64,000 nucleotides of DNA. Origin: Lelliottia jeotgali. Its GTDB lineage: Bacteria; Pseudomonadota; Gammaproteobacteria; Enterobacterales; Enterobacteriaceae. The notes beneath the pieces are model-generated. The model was not told the origin of the DNA, searched no databases, and saw nothing but the letters and a program-made list of their open reading frames with translations. The translations under genes and the position numbers were made by a program. Location: positions 3,472,001 through 3,536,000 of the forward strand of contig CP018628.1 of NCBI GenBank assembly GCA_002271215.1. Reading direction: 5' to 3'. How positions within the stretch are numbered: the stretch's first letter is position 1; every line of letters begins with the position of its first letter. Of this stretch, positions 41,191 through 49,580 are shown in pieces.

Positions 41191-41963
41191 GGCTGCATCC
41201 TTTGCGCCAGGTAGTCATTCCAGAGACGCTGCGCCGCCTGTTTTGCAGGCTCGTTGATGATAATGCCGCTGCGACGAGCGATGTGGCGCTCCAGTCTAAG
41301 GCAAGAAATGGCTGAAACCGCTGCGTCGCATTGCCGCTGTTCAATATCAGCTTTCGCCGCCGCCAGCCGCGCACGCATGCCAGGCACCCGCAGCGCCATC
41401 TGCCCGTGATTACTTACCCGCAACACCGCGGGCCTATCGATATGCCAAAGGCTGCGCTGGTGCTGATCTTCACACTCCACCGTAAAGCCATCGCCGTCCA
41501 CGCGCAGTCCACGCACCGATGACAAACACGGCCAGCCGAGCATTTCCGCCAGCAGCCACGCCGTTTGCCCGTTCTGTCCTTCGCTGCTTTGACTGCCGAG
41601 CAGTACCAGCTGCGCAGTGTTTTCCCTCGCCTGTGTCGCCAGCTGTTCAGCCACAAACGTAGACGAGAAACGCAGATCGTCCGGACTTAAGAGCAGCGTC
41701 TGGCGGGAAAATCCCAACGCCGCCAGATTGCGTAAGCCAGGCAGCGCACGCTCATCGCCTATTGTGACTGCACTCAATTCCAGAGCGGAATTTGTTTCAC
41801 GTGCGAGCAGCATTAGCTCCGCTGCCCCCTGCTCGTCATTGCCCATGATCGCGCGCATCAACGTGCGATCCGGGCCAGTTCCGCTGCGGGCTGATGCCTG
41901 CCAGTCGGTCTCCGACAGCATCGACAGATCCGGTTCAGCTTTAAACGCCAACAGAATGTTCAT
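41187..41963 (-). CDS. ygcR: Electron transfer flavoprotein beta-like YgcR
   Basis: YgcR is an EtfB/FixA-type subunit of 258 residues, with AELMLLARETNSALELSAVT and the LLGSQSSEGQNGQTAWLLAE segment typical of the adenine-nucleotide-binding EtfB fold. It overlaps ygcS by 23 bp and ygcQ by 4 bp, implying one operon. Confidence 0.85.
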   Translation of the reverse strand: MNILLAFKAEPDLSMLSETDWQASARSGTGPDRTLMRAIMGNDEQGAAELMLLARETNSALELSAVTIGDERALPGLRNLAALGFSRQTLLLSPDDLRFSSTFVAEQLATQARENTAQLVLLGSQSSEGQNGQTAWLLAEMLGWPCLSSVRGLRVDGDGFTVECEDQHQRSLWHIDRPAVLRVSNHGQMALRVPGMRARLAAAKADIEQRQCDAAVSAISCLRLERHIARRSGIIINEPAKQAAQRLWNDYLAQRMQP

Positions 41964-43296
41964 TGATTTTTCCCGGCGGCTTTGGCGGAAGATCGGCCGC
42001 CTCCACCAGCGATAGATTTTTCGTTTCCGGAGCCCACAGCAGCGACACCAACAGCCCCATCAGCAGGACTGCCACCAACATCAGCAGCGTGTGACGCATC
42101 CCCCAGGAGAGCAGCGCCATCGGCAACAGCCCAGTGGCAATTGCCGCCCCCAGACGGCTCATGGCAGTGGCAAAGCCCACGCCCAGCGAGCGGATATCGG
42201 TCGGGAAACTTTCGGCGGGCAAAATCCCCACCAGATTGCTCGCCGCCGAAATCGCCGTGCTAAACAGCACGAACAACAACAAAATCTGGGTGCTATTGCT
42301 GGCAGGCGTGAAGGCCAGCGCCGTCAGCGTCAGCGCCAACAGCAGAAAACTGCCAATCAAAAACTGGCGTCGGGAAAGCATCCAGGTGAGTACCAGCCCG
42401 AGCAGTGCGCCTACAATCAGCAGGCCGTTGAGGATCAGGCTCGCTGTGAGCGCATCTTCCAGGCCGATTGTCCCGGCGATGGTTGGCAGCCAGGTGTAAA
42501 TAACGAACCACGGCACCACCAGGCAGATAAAAAACAGGCTGTTAAACGCGGTTCGCCGCCAGTAGCGGGCGGAGAACAGGGTGCTGATATGACGAGTCGT
42601 GACCCCGGCGATTTCGTCGCCCGGCAACACATTCGCGCCCAGGAAACGCCGCACTACCGCGTGCGCTTCGCCGATCCGCCCCTGGCGCATCAGCCAGCGG
42701 GGAGATTCCGGCGTCCCCATCCGTAACAGCGTGATCGCCAGCGCCGGTACGGCAGTGGACGCCAGCAGCCAGCGCCAGGCTTCGGGCTCGCTGTTGATCC
42801 ATAAATGCCCCGCCACGCTCGCCAGCACGTAGCCGATGGTCCAGACCACGCTGAATGCGCCCAGCAGCATGCCGCGATAGCGTTTCGGAGAAAATTCCGC
42901 CAGCAGCGTGTGGCCCACGGAGTAGTCCCCGCCGAGGCCAAAGCCAATCAGCACGCGCAGAAAAATCAGCTGCTCCGGCGAGGTGACAAAGAACTGGAGA
43001 AAAGAGGCCAGCGTGATCAGCAAAAAGCTGAAGGTAAAAATACGCTGGCGTCCTGTGTGATCGGAGATCCAGCCCAGAATCAGGCTACCAAGAAACAGGC
43101 CAAACAGTGCCGAGCCGCCGATCAAGCCTTCCTGCATGGCGGTGAGATTCATCTGCGACTGGAGCGGAATAATGGCGTAGCCAATGACGCCGAGCACATA
43201 ACCGTCGGTCAGGTGCGCACCAAAGGTGAGTCCGGCAATACGCCAGTGAAAGCGGGTTAGCGGCAGATCGTCCATTCGTACGGGTGACGCGCTCAT
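41941..43296 (-). CDS. ygcS: MFS metabolite transporter YgcS
   Basis: YgcS is a 12-helix major-facilitator protein of the sugar/aromatic-acid porter type. It carries GWISDHTGRQRIFTFSFLL after helix 2 and the long central loop with PESPRWLMRQGRIGEAHAVV typical of the sugar porter family. Start 43296 (MSASPVRMDDLPL) matches E. coli; the frame extended to 43347 does not. Substrate unknown; it may import the compound oxidised by the cluster. Confidence 0.87.
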   Translation of the reverse strand: MSASPVRMDDLPLTRFHWRIAGLTFGAHLTDGYVLGVIGYAIIPLQSQMNLTAMQEGLIGGSALFGLFLGSLILGWISDHTGRQRIFTFSFLLITLASFLQFFVTSPEQLIFLRVLIGFGLGGDYSVGHTLLAEFSPKRYRGMLLGAFSVVWTIGYVLASVAGHLWINSEPEAWRWLLASTAVPALAITLLRMGTPESPRWLMRQGRIGEAHAVVRRFLGANVLPGDEIAGVTTRHISTLFSARYWRRTAFNSLFFICLVVPWFVIYTWLPTIAGTIGLEDALTASLILNGLLIVGALLGLVLTWMLSRRQFLIGSFLLLALTLTALAFTPASNSTQILLLFVLFSTAISAASNLVGILPAESFPTDIRSLGVGFATAMSRLGAAIATGLLPMALLSWGMRHTLLMLVAVLLMGLLVSLLWAPETKNLSLVEAADLPPKPPGKINEHSVGV

Positions 43297-43350
43297 GGCT
43301 CCCCCTTGAGGAAAAAGGACGGCTTCCCCGAAGAGAAGCCGCAGCAAGTT

Positions 43351-44805
43351 CTACTTTTCAATCGGATAGATCGTACCCGTGTTCATGATGCCGTTCGGAT
43401 CAAACTGTTTTTTCAGCCCTTCGAGCAGCGACCAGGCGCTGCCGTGTTCGGCTTTCGCCCAGTGAACGCGGTGCTTACCAATACCGTGGTGATGCACCAT
43501 TGAACCGCCGAGAGCGATCGTCTCTTCACAGATGATTTTGTTCAGCGGATTATGGTATTTATCAATTTCGTCTTCCGGTTTGCAGTCCACCACGTTGTAG
43601 TCGTAGACGAAGTACATGTTGGTGCCGTTGATGTAGCTGTGGGACGAGTGGCCGCCGAGCATGGTGATGTCATCGACGTGCGGGAATTCAGTACGGATGC
43701 GGTGAATGACGCGCTCGTAAATCTGGTTGATGCTGCTCCAGTCGCCGGATACTTCAGTGGTGAAGCCCATGTTGCCAGTTTTGAGGATCTGCACGCGTTC
43801 TGCGGCCACTTTTTCCGGGCCCCAGTTGAGGTTGTTGAACCAGTTTTCGATAAGCTTGCTGTCCACGCGGGTGCATTGCGGGTAGCGCGCCACGATCTCG
43901 GCGATGCCTTCACCGGTGGCGCGCGCCATGCGCGGATTGCCTTCGGCCATAAAGATCATCACGCATTTGCCTTCGGCAAAATGGGTGAAGTGCTGTGTGC
44001 CGTCTTCGGCGTCGTACAGACGCGCGATCGACGGACGATAGCCTTCGACCATCACTTCGCGCAGGATCTCAAAGCCGGTTTTCATCTCGTCGAGGATGTA
44101 GCCGTAGTAGAGATTGTTTTCCGGGGTGAATTTGAAGATTTTCACTGTGACTTCAGTGATGTAGCACAGCGCCCCTTCGTTACCAATGATGATATGGCGA
44201 ATATCCGGGCCAGCAGCACGGCGCGGCACGTTCTTGATGCGCGTAATGGTGCCGTTCGGCAGCACCGCCTCCAGCCCGACGACCATATCTTCAATCGCGC
44301 CGTACAGGGTAGAAAACTGGCCGATACTGCGAGTCGCCACCAGACCGCCCATCTGCGCCAGCGGTTTAGACTGCGGCGAGTGGCCCGTGGTGTAGCCTTT
44401 GGCGCGCAAGGCGTTTTCCAGCACTTCCAGCGGCACGCCACACTGGGCCGTCGCCTGCATGTTTTCGATATCAATATCGATGATTTTGTTCATCCCGGAG
44501 CCGTCGAGCACCAGAGAATTTTTCACCACCGTTTCCAGTCCGCCTTCCGTCGCGGAAGCCCCGGTGCGCGGAACGCCGTTAATTTTGTGCTGATTCATAA
44601 ACGCCAGCACATCAGAAACCTGCTGGGTGGAGCCGAGTTTAACCACCGCCGCAGGCAGTGGCAGGGTGAACACGCCGTGGATATCGGCAAATTTTCGAAA
44701 GCGGTCGACGCTGTTTTTCTTCAGTACGTTTTCATCGGTCACCACGCGCTCGGGGCCGACAATTTCTTTTACCTGTTCAACAATTGCTTCGCGGGATAAA
44801 GACAT
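43351..44805 (-). CDS. ygcU: FAD-linked oxidoreductase YgcU
   Basis: YgcU is a 484-residue cytoplasmic FAD enzyme of the PCMH/GlcD family, related to D-lactate and glycolate dehydrogenases and alkylglycerone-phosphate synthase. The FAD-binding segments GASATEGGLETVVKNSLVLD and QMGGLVATRSIGQFSTLYGA are near residues 81 and 150. The HHHGIGKHR near the C-terminus gives active-site histidines. Such enzymes oxidise 2-hydroxy acids and can reduce ETF, so YgcQR are plausible acceptors. Confidence 0.88.
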   Translation of the reverse strand: MSLSREAIVEQVKEIVGPERVVTDENVLKKNSVDRFRKFADIHGVFTLPLPAAVVKLGSTQQVSDVLAFMNQHKINGVPRTGASATEGGLETVVKNSLVLDGSGMNKIIDIDIENMQATAQCGVPLEVLENALRAKGYTTGHSPQSKPLAQMGGLVATRSIGQFSTLYGAIEDMVVGLEAVLPNGTITRIKNVPRRAAGPDIRHIIIGNEGALCYITEVTVKIFKFTPENNLYYGYILDEMKTGFEILREVMVEGYRPSIARLYDAEDGTQHFTHFAEGKCVMIFMAEGNPRMARATGEGIAEIVARYPQCTRVDSKLIENWFNNLNWGPEKVAAERVQILKTGNMGFTTEVSGDWSSINQIYERVIHRIRTEFPHVDDITMLGGHSSHSYINGTNMYFVYDYNVVDCKPEDEIDKYHNPLNKIICEETIALGGSMVHHHGIGKHRVHWAKAEHGSAWSLLEGLKKQFDPNGIMNTGTIYPIEK

Positions 44806-44865
44806 AATAATTCCTTTCTGATTTAACGGTAATAAACAGAAACCACCGAATTAAGCGGAAAATGA

Positions 44866-45651
44866 TTAACGGACTAAATAGCCGCCATCGACAACTAATA
44901 AATGACCATTCACATAATCAGACGCCCGACTGGAGAGATAAACCATCGCCCCCATTAAATCTTGAGTATCACCCCAACGATTCGCCGGAATATGATCCAG
45001 TACGCGCTGATTGGTTTCTGGATTACTGCGGGTGGCGGTGGTGATCTCCGTGGCGTAATACCCTGGCGCAATTCCGTTGACCTGAATGTTATATTGACCC
45101 AATTCATCACAATAGGCTTTGGTGAAACCAGCCAGCGCATGTTTTGTCGCCGAATAGGCAGGTGACCACTGACCACCTAAATAAGAGAACAGCGAACAGA
45201 TATTAATGATTTTACCGCTCTGCTGTGGAATCATAATTTTCGCCGCTTCATGACTTAATTCAAAAGCCGCCGTCAGGTTGACGCTTATCATGGGGTCCCA
45301 GTCGGCGCGGCCAAAATCCAGCACTTTATTCAGCTTACAGATCCCGGCATTGTTAACCAGAATATCGACAGTGCCGAAACGTTCGCAGCAGGCGGCAATA
45401 ATTTGACGCGGTGCGCCTTCAGCGGTGATGTCCACCTGCATAAAGTCGACTTCCACGCCCTGCTGTTCAATCAGCTCACGCGTTTCGCCGTTGTCTTTGA
45501 TGAAACTTGGGATAAACAGGTTGGCTCCGGCTTTCGCCAGCGCCATAGCGAACGCCTGGCCCAGGCCGCTGTTACCGCCGGTTACGATCGCGGTTTTCCC
45601 TTTGAGGGAGAAGAAATCCATAGAAAATGCATTAAGCGACTCGATAGACAT
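44866..45651 (-). CDS. ygcW: Short-chain dehydrogenase YgcW
   Basis: YgcW is a 261-residue SDR of the KduD/gluconate 5-dehydrogenase type. The cofactor loop TGGNSGLGQAFA is near residue 24, NNAGI near 101, and the catalytic Ser-Tyr-Lys in CSLFSYLGGQWSPAYSATKHA (given here in two parts: CSLFSYLGG and QWSPAYSATKHA). Start 45651 (MSIESLNAFSMDFF) matches E. coli; the frame extended to 45759 runs through the leader terminator. It heads the ygcWUSRQ operon. Confidence 0.9.
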   Translation of the reverse strand: MSIESLNAFSMDFFSLKGKTAIVTGGNSGLGQAFAMALAKAGANLFIPSFIKDNGETRELIEQQGVEVDFMQVDITAEGAPRQIIAACCERFGTVDILVNNAGICKLNKVLDFGRADWDPMISVNLTAAFELSHEAAKIMIPQQSGKIINICSLFSYLGGQWSPAYSATKHALAGFTKAYCDELGQYNIQVNGIAPGYYATEITTATRSNPETNQRVLDHIPANRWGDTQDLMGAMVYLSSRASDYVNGHLLVVDGGYLVR

Positions 45652-45676
45652 AATGTGGCTCCACAATCCTTTAGGC

Positions 45677-45725
45677 AAAAAAAAAGAAAGGCAACTTCCC
45701 CCGGTAAGAGGGAAGTCACCTTTCT
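45677..45725 (-). terminator. Leader terminator of the ygcW operon
   Basis: On the minus strand GAAAGG-TG-ACTTCCC (45724-45710) pairs with GGGAAGT-TG-CCTTTC (45700-45686) around a 9-nt loop, followed by nine T (45685-45677). It lies in the 5' leader, only 26 bp before the ygcW start codon, so it must be overcome for expression. Confidence 0.9.
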
Positions 45726-45741
45726 CATATTCTCTGGTAAC
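45720..45741 (-). promoter_or_regulatory. Candidate antiterminator hairpin, ygcW leader
   Basis: GTTAC (45741-45737) can pair with GTGAC (45719-45715, one G-U pair) around a 17-nt loop containing GAGA..ATGAGAAA. The 3' arm overlaps the terminator's 5' arm, so the two structures exclude each other. The yqcE leader has the same element. Confidence 0.7.
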
Positions 45742-45742
45742 T

Positions 45743-45762
45743 GGGATAATTTGTAGCATAGC
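45743..45762 (-). promoter_or_regulatory. Predicted ygcW promoter (-10 and start)
   Basis: Extended -10 TG-C-TACAAA (45758-45750) on the minus strand predicts a start near 45743, exactly 41.5 bp from the centre of the CRP site, the class II spacing. Confidence 0.6.
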
Positions 45763-45776
45763 GTCTCAAACGCGAA

Positions 45777-45792
45777 TGTGATGAAACTCACA
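45777..45792. promoter_or_regulatory. CRP site for ygcW
   Basis: TGTGA-N6-TCACA matches the CRP core at all ten defined positions. Centre 45784.5. Confidence 0.88.
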
Positions 45793-45833
45793 GAGATGGG
45801 TTTCGCTCAAATGAAATAACAAATGGTCAGAAG

Positions 45834-45849
45834 CGTGATTATTCTCACA
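45834..45849. promoter_or_regulatory. CRP site for yqcE
   Basis: CGTGA-N6-TCACA matches nine of ten CRP core positions. Centre 45841.5, which is 41.5 bp before the predicted yqcE transcript start at 45883. Confidence 0.75.
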
Positions 45850-45867
45850 CTCAAACTTAAACGCTCA

Positions 45868-45883
45868 TGATATTTGTAATGGC
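45868..45883 (+). promoter_or_regulatory. Predicted yqcE promoter (-10 and start)
   Basis: Extended -10 TG-A-TATTTG (45868-45876) is in the same register to its CRP site as the ygcW -10. Predicted start near 45883. Confidence 0.55.
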
Positions 45884-45884
45884 A

Positions 45885-45911
45885 ATTACTCGAGACCATG
45901 AGAAAAGTAAT
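45885..45911 (+). promoter_or_regulatory. Candidate antiterminator hairpin, yqcE leader
   Basis: ATTAC (45885-45889) pairs with GTAAT (45907-45911) around a 17-nt loop with GAGA..ATGAGAAA. The first pair is A-U here and G-C in the ygcW copy, a compensatory change. The 3' arm overlaps the terminator stem. Confidence 0.7.
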
Positions 45912-45949
45912 CCGCTCCTCAAAGGGCGGTTTACTTTTCTCTTTTTTTT
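45900..45949 (+). terminator. Leader terminator of yqcE
   Basis: GAGAAAAGTAA (45900-45910) pairs with TTACTTTTCTC (45931-45941), and CCGC (45912-45915) with GCGG (45926-45929), followed by eight T. It stands 47 bp before the yqcE start codon, on the same strand as yqcE. Confidence 0.92.
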
Positions 45950-45996
45950 GTCTTTTTTTAGCCTGACAACATCTACCCTTAACACGAGAGAGCGCT

Positions 45997-47277
45997 ATGC
46001 AACATTCACCCTGGCGTCGCTGGACAACCCTCGCCATTATTAGTTTTAGCGGTGGCGTGAGCTTTGATTTGGCCTATTTGCGCTATATCTATCAAATCCC
46101 AATGGCAAAATTTATGGGATTTAGCAATACCGAAATAGGGTTAATCATGAGTACTTTCGGAATAACCGCAATTATTCTTTATGCGCCAAGCGGGGTTATT
46201 GCCGATAAGTTTTCCCATCGCAAAATGATTACTTCTGCGATGATTATTACCGGATTGCTGGGCTTTATTATGGCCACTTACCCACCGCTGTGGGTGATGC
46301 TGCTGATTCAGGTGGCCTTTGCCGTCACCACCATTCTGATGCTGTGGTCTGTGTCGATCAAAGCGGCATCAATGCTCGGTGACAGCAGCGAACAAGGCAA
46401 GATCATGGGCTGGATGGAAGGGTTGCGCGGCGTGGGCGTGATGTCGCTGGCGGTGTTTACCATGTGGGCGTTTTCACGATTTGAACCCGATGACGCCAAC
46501 AGTCTGAAAACGGTGATCCTGATCTACAGCGTGGTGTACATTCTTCTCGGGATCTTGTGCTGGTTCTTCGTCACCGACGGAACCCGTCAGAACGGACCCG
46601 GAGTTACCGCCGATAAGAAAGCCTTCCAGCTCAGCGACATTTTTGCCGTACTGCGGATAAGCACCACCTGGTATTGCAGCCTGATTATTTTTGGCGTGTA
46701 TACGATTTACGCCATCCTCAGCTATTCCACCAACTATCTGACCGAAATGTACGGCATGACGCTGGTTGCCGCGAGCTATATGGGGATCGTCATCAACAAA
46801 ATCTTCCGTGCGTTCTGCGGCCCGCTGGGCGGAATTATCACCACCTATAGCCGGGTGAAATCCCCCACGCGCGTGATTCAGATCCTCTCTGTTGTTAGCG
46901 CGTTGACGCTACTGGCGCTACTCGCCACCAACAATCATCCGCAGTCCGTCGCGGTGGGCATCGGCCTTATTTTACTGCTGGCCTTTACCTGTTATGCCTC
47001 GCGCGGGCTGTATTTCGCCTGCCCAGGCGAAGCCAGAACGCCAACGTTCATCATGGGGACTACCGTTGGGATCTGCTCGGTGGTCGGCTTTCTGCCGGAC
47101 GTCTTTGTTTACCCTATCGTCGGCCACTGGCAGGACACGCTGCCTGCCGCTGAGGCCTATCGCAATATGTGGATGATGGGCCTGGGCGCGGTGTGCATGG
47201 TTATCCTATTTACTTTCCTGCTGTTTCGAAAAATCAAAGGAGAAGAGCAATGTCAAAGCATTACATCATTGGAATAG
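45997..47277 (+). CDS. yqcE: MFS transporter YqcE
   Basis: YqcE is a 426-residue, 12-helix major-facilitator transporter resembling the organophosphate/hexuronate porters. Characteristic loops are PSGVIADKFSHRKMITSAMI after helix 2 and GKIMGWMEGLRGVGVM in the middle. Likely importer for the substrate of kinase YgcE, whose start codon lies inside its 3' end (28-bp overlap). Confidence 0.88.
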   Translation: MQHSPWRRWTTLAIISFSGGVSFDLAYLRYIYQIPMAKFMGFSNTEIGLIMSTFGITAIILYAPSGVIADKFSHRKMITSAMIITGLLGFIMATYPPLWVMLLIQVAFAVTTILMLWSVSIKAASMLGDSSEQGKIMGWMEGLRGVGVMSLAVFTMWAFSRFEPDDANSLKTVILIYSVVYILLGILCWFFVTDGTRQNGPGVTADKKAFQLSDIFAVLRISTTWYCSLIIFGVYTIYAILSYSTNYLTEMYGMTLVAASYMGIVINKIFRAFCGPLGGIITTYSRVKSPTRVIQILSVVSALTLLALLATNNHPQSVAVGIGLILLLAFTCYASRGLYFACPGEARTPTFIMGTTVGICSVVGFLPDVFVYPIVGHWQDTLPAAEAYRNMWMMGLGAVCMVILFTFLLFRKIKGEEQCQSITSLE

Positions 47278-48728
47278 ATGGCGGGAGTCAGAGCACCAAA
47301 GTGGTGATGTACGATCTGAAAGGGAACGTGGTGTGTGAAGGCAAAGGCCTGCTACAGCCGATGCATACGCCCGATGCCGATACGGTTGAGCATCCTGACG
47401 ACGATCTCTGGACTTCACTGTGCGCGGCGGGGAAAGACTTGATGCGCCAGTTTGGCGGCAAACCAGAGGAGATTGTCGGCATTGGGCTTGGTTCGATCCG
47501 CTGCTGCCGCGCCCTGCTCAAATCCGACGGCACGCCCGCTGCGCCGCTGATCAGCTGGCAGGATGCACGCGTGACGCGCCCTTATGAACATACTCAGTCA
47601 GATGTGGCATACGTGACATCATTTTCCGGCTATCTGTCACATCGCCTGACGGGTGAACGTAAAGACAACATCGCCAACTACTTTGGTCAGTGGCCAGTCG
47701 ATTATAAAACCTGGAGCTGGAGCGATGACGCAGCGGTATTTAAGAAATTCAATATCCCGCGCGAAATGCTGTTTGACGTGCAGATGCCGGGCACGATCTT
47801 AGGCCATATCACCCCAGAAGCCGCGAAAGCGACCGGATTCCCGCAGGGTCTGCCGGTGGTATGCAGCACCAGCGATAAAGCGGTCGAAGCGCTTGGCGCG
47901 GGGCTGCTAGACGACGAAACCGCCGTGATTTCGTTAGGGACCTACATCGCACTGATGATGAATGGCAAAGCGCTGCCAAAAGATCCGCAGGCCTACTGGC
48001 CGATTATGTCGTCGATTCCAGAAACCCTGTTGTACGAGGGCTACGGCATCCGCAAAGGGATGTGGACCGTGAGCTGGTTGCGCGACATGCTCGGTGAATC
48101 GCTGATTCAGGACGCCAAAAAACAGGGCGTTTCCCCGGAAGATTACCTCAACCAAAAAGCCAGCCACGTGCCGCCGGGCTGCGATGGCCTGATGACCGTA
48201 CTGGACTGGCTGACCAACCCGTGGGAACCGTACAAACGTGGGATCATGATTGGCTTTAACGCCACGATGGATTACGCATGGATTTATCGTTCGATTCTGG
48301 AAAGCATCGCCCTGACGCTGAAAAACAACTACGACAACATGTGTACTGAAAGACATCATTTTGCCAAGCGGGTGATCATTACCGGCGGCGGCTCAAACAG
48401 CGATCTGTTTATGCAGATTTTCGCGGACGTGTTTAACCTGCCGACGCAGCGCAATGCGATCAACGGCTGCGCCAGCCTCGGTGCGGCGATCAATACAGCT
48501 GTGGGCCTCGGGCTTTATTCGTCTTATCAGCAGGCGGTGGATAACATGGTGCGGGTGAAAGATGTGTTTACGCCGGTTGCGGCCCACGCGGTGCGCTATG
48601 AGGCGATGAATAAAGGGATCTTCAGGGAGCTCACTCAGCATACCGACCCGATTCTGAAAAAATCGTACGCGGTTTTCCATGGGGATTTAAGCGAGGTGGA
48701 GGCGATTCAGAGCTGGTCGAACGCGTAG
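47250..48728 (+). CDS. ygcE: FGGY-family carbohydrate kinase YgcE
   Basis: YgcE is a 492-residue sugar or polyol kinase of the FGGY family. It begins YIIGIDGGSQSTKVVMYDL (phosphate loop 1), contains SWQDARVTRPYE and TSDKAVEALGAG, and ends with the nucleotide-binding VIITGGGSNSDLFMQIFADV. Start 47250 has AGGAGAAG upstream and matches E. coli; a longer frame from 47169 lies within yqcE. Substrate unknown; its phosphorylated product could be the ligand of antiterminator YgcP. Confidence 0.88.
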   Translation: MSKHYIIGIDGGSQSTKVVMYDLKGNVVCEGKGLLQPMHTPDADTVEHPDDDLWTSLCAAGKDLMRQFGGKPEEIVGIGLGSIRCCRALLKSDGTPAAPLISWQDARVTRPYEHTQSDVAYVTSFSGYLSHRLTGERKDNIANYFGQWPVDYKTWSWSDDAAVFKKFNIPREMLFDVQMPGTILGHITPEAAKATGFPQGLPVVCSTSDKAVEALGAGLLDDETAVISLGTYIALMMNGKALPKDPQAYWPIMSSIPETLLYEGYGIRKGMWTVSWLRDMLGESLIQDAKKQGVSPEDYLNQKASHVPPGCDGLMTVLDWLTNPWEPYKRGIMIGFNATMDYAWIYRSILESIALTLKNNYDNMCTERHHFAKRVIITGGGSNSDLFMQIFADVFNLPTQRNAINGCASLGAAINTAVGLGLYSSYQQAVDNMVRVKDVFTPVAAHAVRYEAMNKGIFRELTQHTDPILKKSYAVFHGDLSEVEAIQSWSNA

Positions 48729-48736
48729 ATTTTTTT

Positions 48737-48795
48737 GCCGGGTGGGTGCGGTCTGATGCCCTCACCCCTGCCCTCTCCCACGGGGAGAGGGAGAA
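48737..48795. repeat. Palindromic repeat between ygcE and queE
   Basis: A REP-like start GCCGGGTGGG followed by GCCCTCACCCCTGCCC and a hairpin CCCTCTCCC / GGGAGAGGG... (48771-48793), between convergent genes, where it may also end transcription. Confidence 0.8.
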
Positions 48796-48837
48796 AACAC
48801 TAAAAACAGCAACTTGCGTTGCTGTTTTGCTTTTACC

Positions 48838-49509
48838 TCAGGCTATATTCAGATACTTGTGCGTCTGCATCGACAGACGCCAGTTGCGCGCGATACAGGT
48901 TTCAATGCACAGACGCGTGGCGTCGTCTTTCTGGCTGATGGGCTGCAGGGCAATGATGCGCTGCTTTTCGTCCGTCAGTGTCGCCAGCAGTTCATCAAGT
49001 GCTTCAATATCACGCACGCGGCCCACCGGATGTTTGATCTCATCCGCACGTTCCAGCGCCTGCGACAGCACATCATACCCGCCGCGCATGTTCACTTTTG
49101 GTGACACGGTGACCCAGGTGGAGTGCGAGCAGCGCACTTCGTGGGTGCCGCTGGTTTCAATCTGGCAACTGTAGCCGTTCTTTTCCAGCAGCTCCGTGAG
49201 CGAGGTTAAGTCGTGAATGCAGGGTTCACCCCCGGTGATCACCACATGGCGGGCGGTCCAGCCCTGACGACCGATGATCGCCAGCAGATCTTCCGCACTC
49301 CCGGCGCCCCATTTGTCGCTCTCTTTGGTTTTGGCCAGAATACTAAACAGCGACACTTCCCGATCTGCGAGTTTATCCCACGTATGTTTGGTATCACACC
49401 AGGCACAGCCAACCGGGCATCCCTGTAATCGAATAAAAATAGCAGGAACGCCAGTGAAGTAACCCTCGCCTTGTAGGGTCTGGAACATCTCGTTAATCGG
49501 GTACTGCAT
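48838..49509 (-). CDS. queE: 7-carboxy-7-deazaguanine synthase
   Basis: QueE is a radical-SAM enzyme that rearranges 6-carboxytetrahydropterin (the QueD product) to 7-carboxy-7-deazaguanine in queuosine synthesis. The cluster motif CPVGCAWC places ligands at Cys31, Cys35 and Cys38. The start at 49509 (MQYPINEMFQTLQGEG) gives 223 residues as in E. coli; the longer frame to 49764 has no similarity. Confidence 0.95.
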   Translation of the reverse strand: MQYPINEMFQTLQGEGYFTGVPAIFIRLQGCPVGCAWCDTKHTWDKLADREVSLFSILAKTKESDKWGAGSAEDLLAIIGRQGWTARHVVITGGEPCIHDLTSLTELLEKNGYSCQIETSGTHEVRCSHSTWVTVSPKVNMRGGYDVLSQALERADEIKHPVGRVRDIEALDELLATLTDEKQRIIALQPISQKDDATRLCIETCIARNWRLSMQTHKYLNIA

Positions 49510-49580
49510 AGTCATCTCAGTTTGGGGATAAACGTTAAGTATCGCAGATCCCCGCCTAAGTATCATGCCCGATCGGTGCT

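Noticed and set aside
43552..44799. Plus-strand open frame opposite ygcU (415 codons)
   Set aside because: A shadow of ygcU, His- and Val-rich with no motifs.
45651..45759. Longer N-terminus for YgcW
   Set aside because: The extension is translated from the leader hairpin and T-run; the conserved start is MSIESLNAFS at 45651.
47169..47249. Longer N-terminus for YgcE
   Set aside because: The extension lies within yqcE in another frame and lacks similarity; a good ribosome site stands before 47250.
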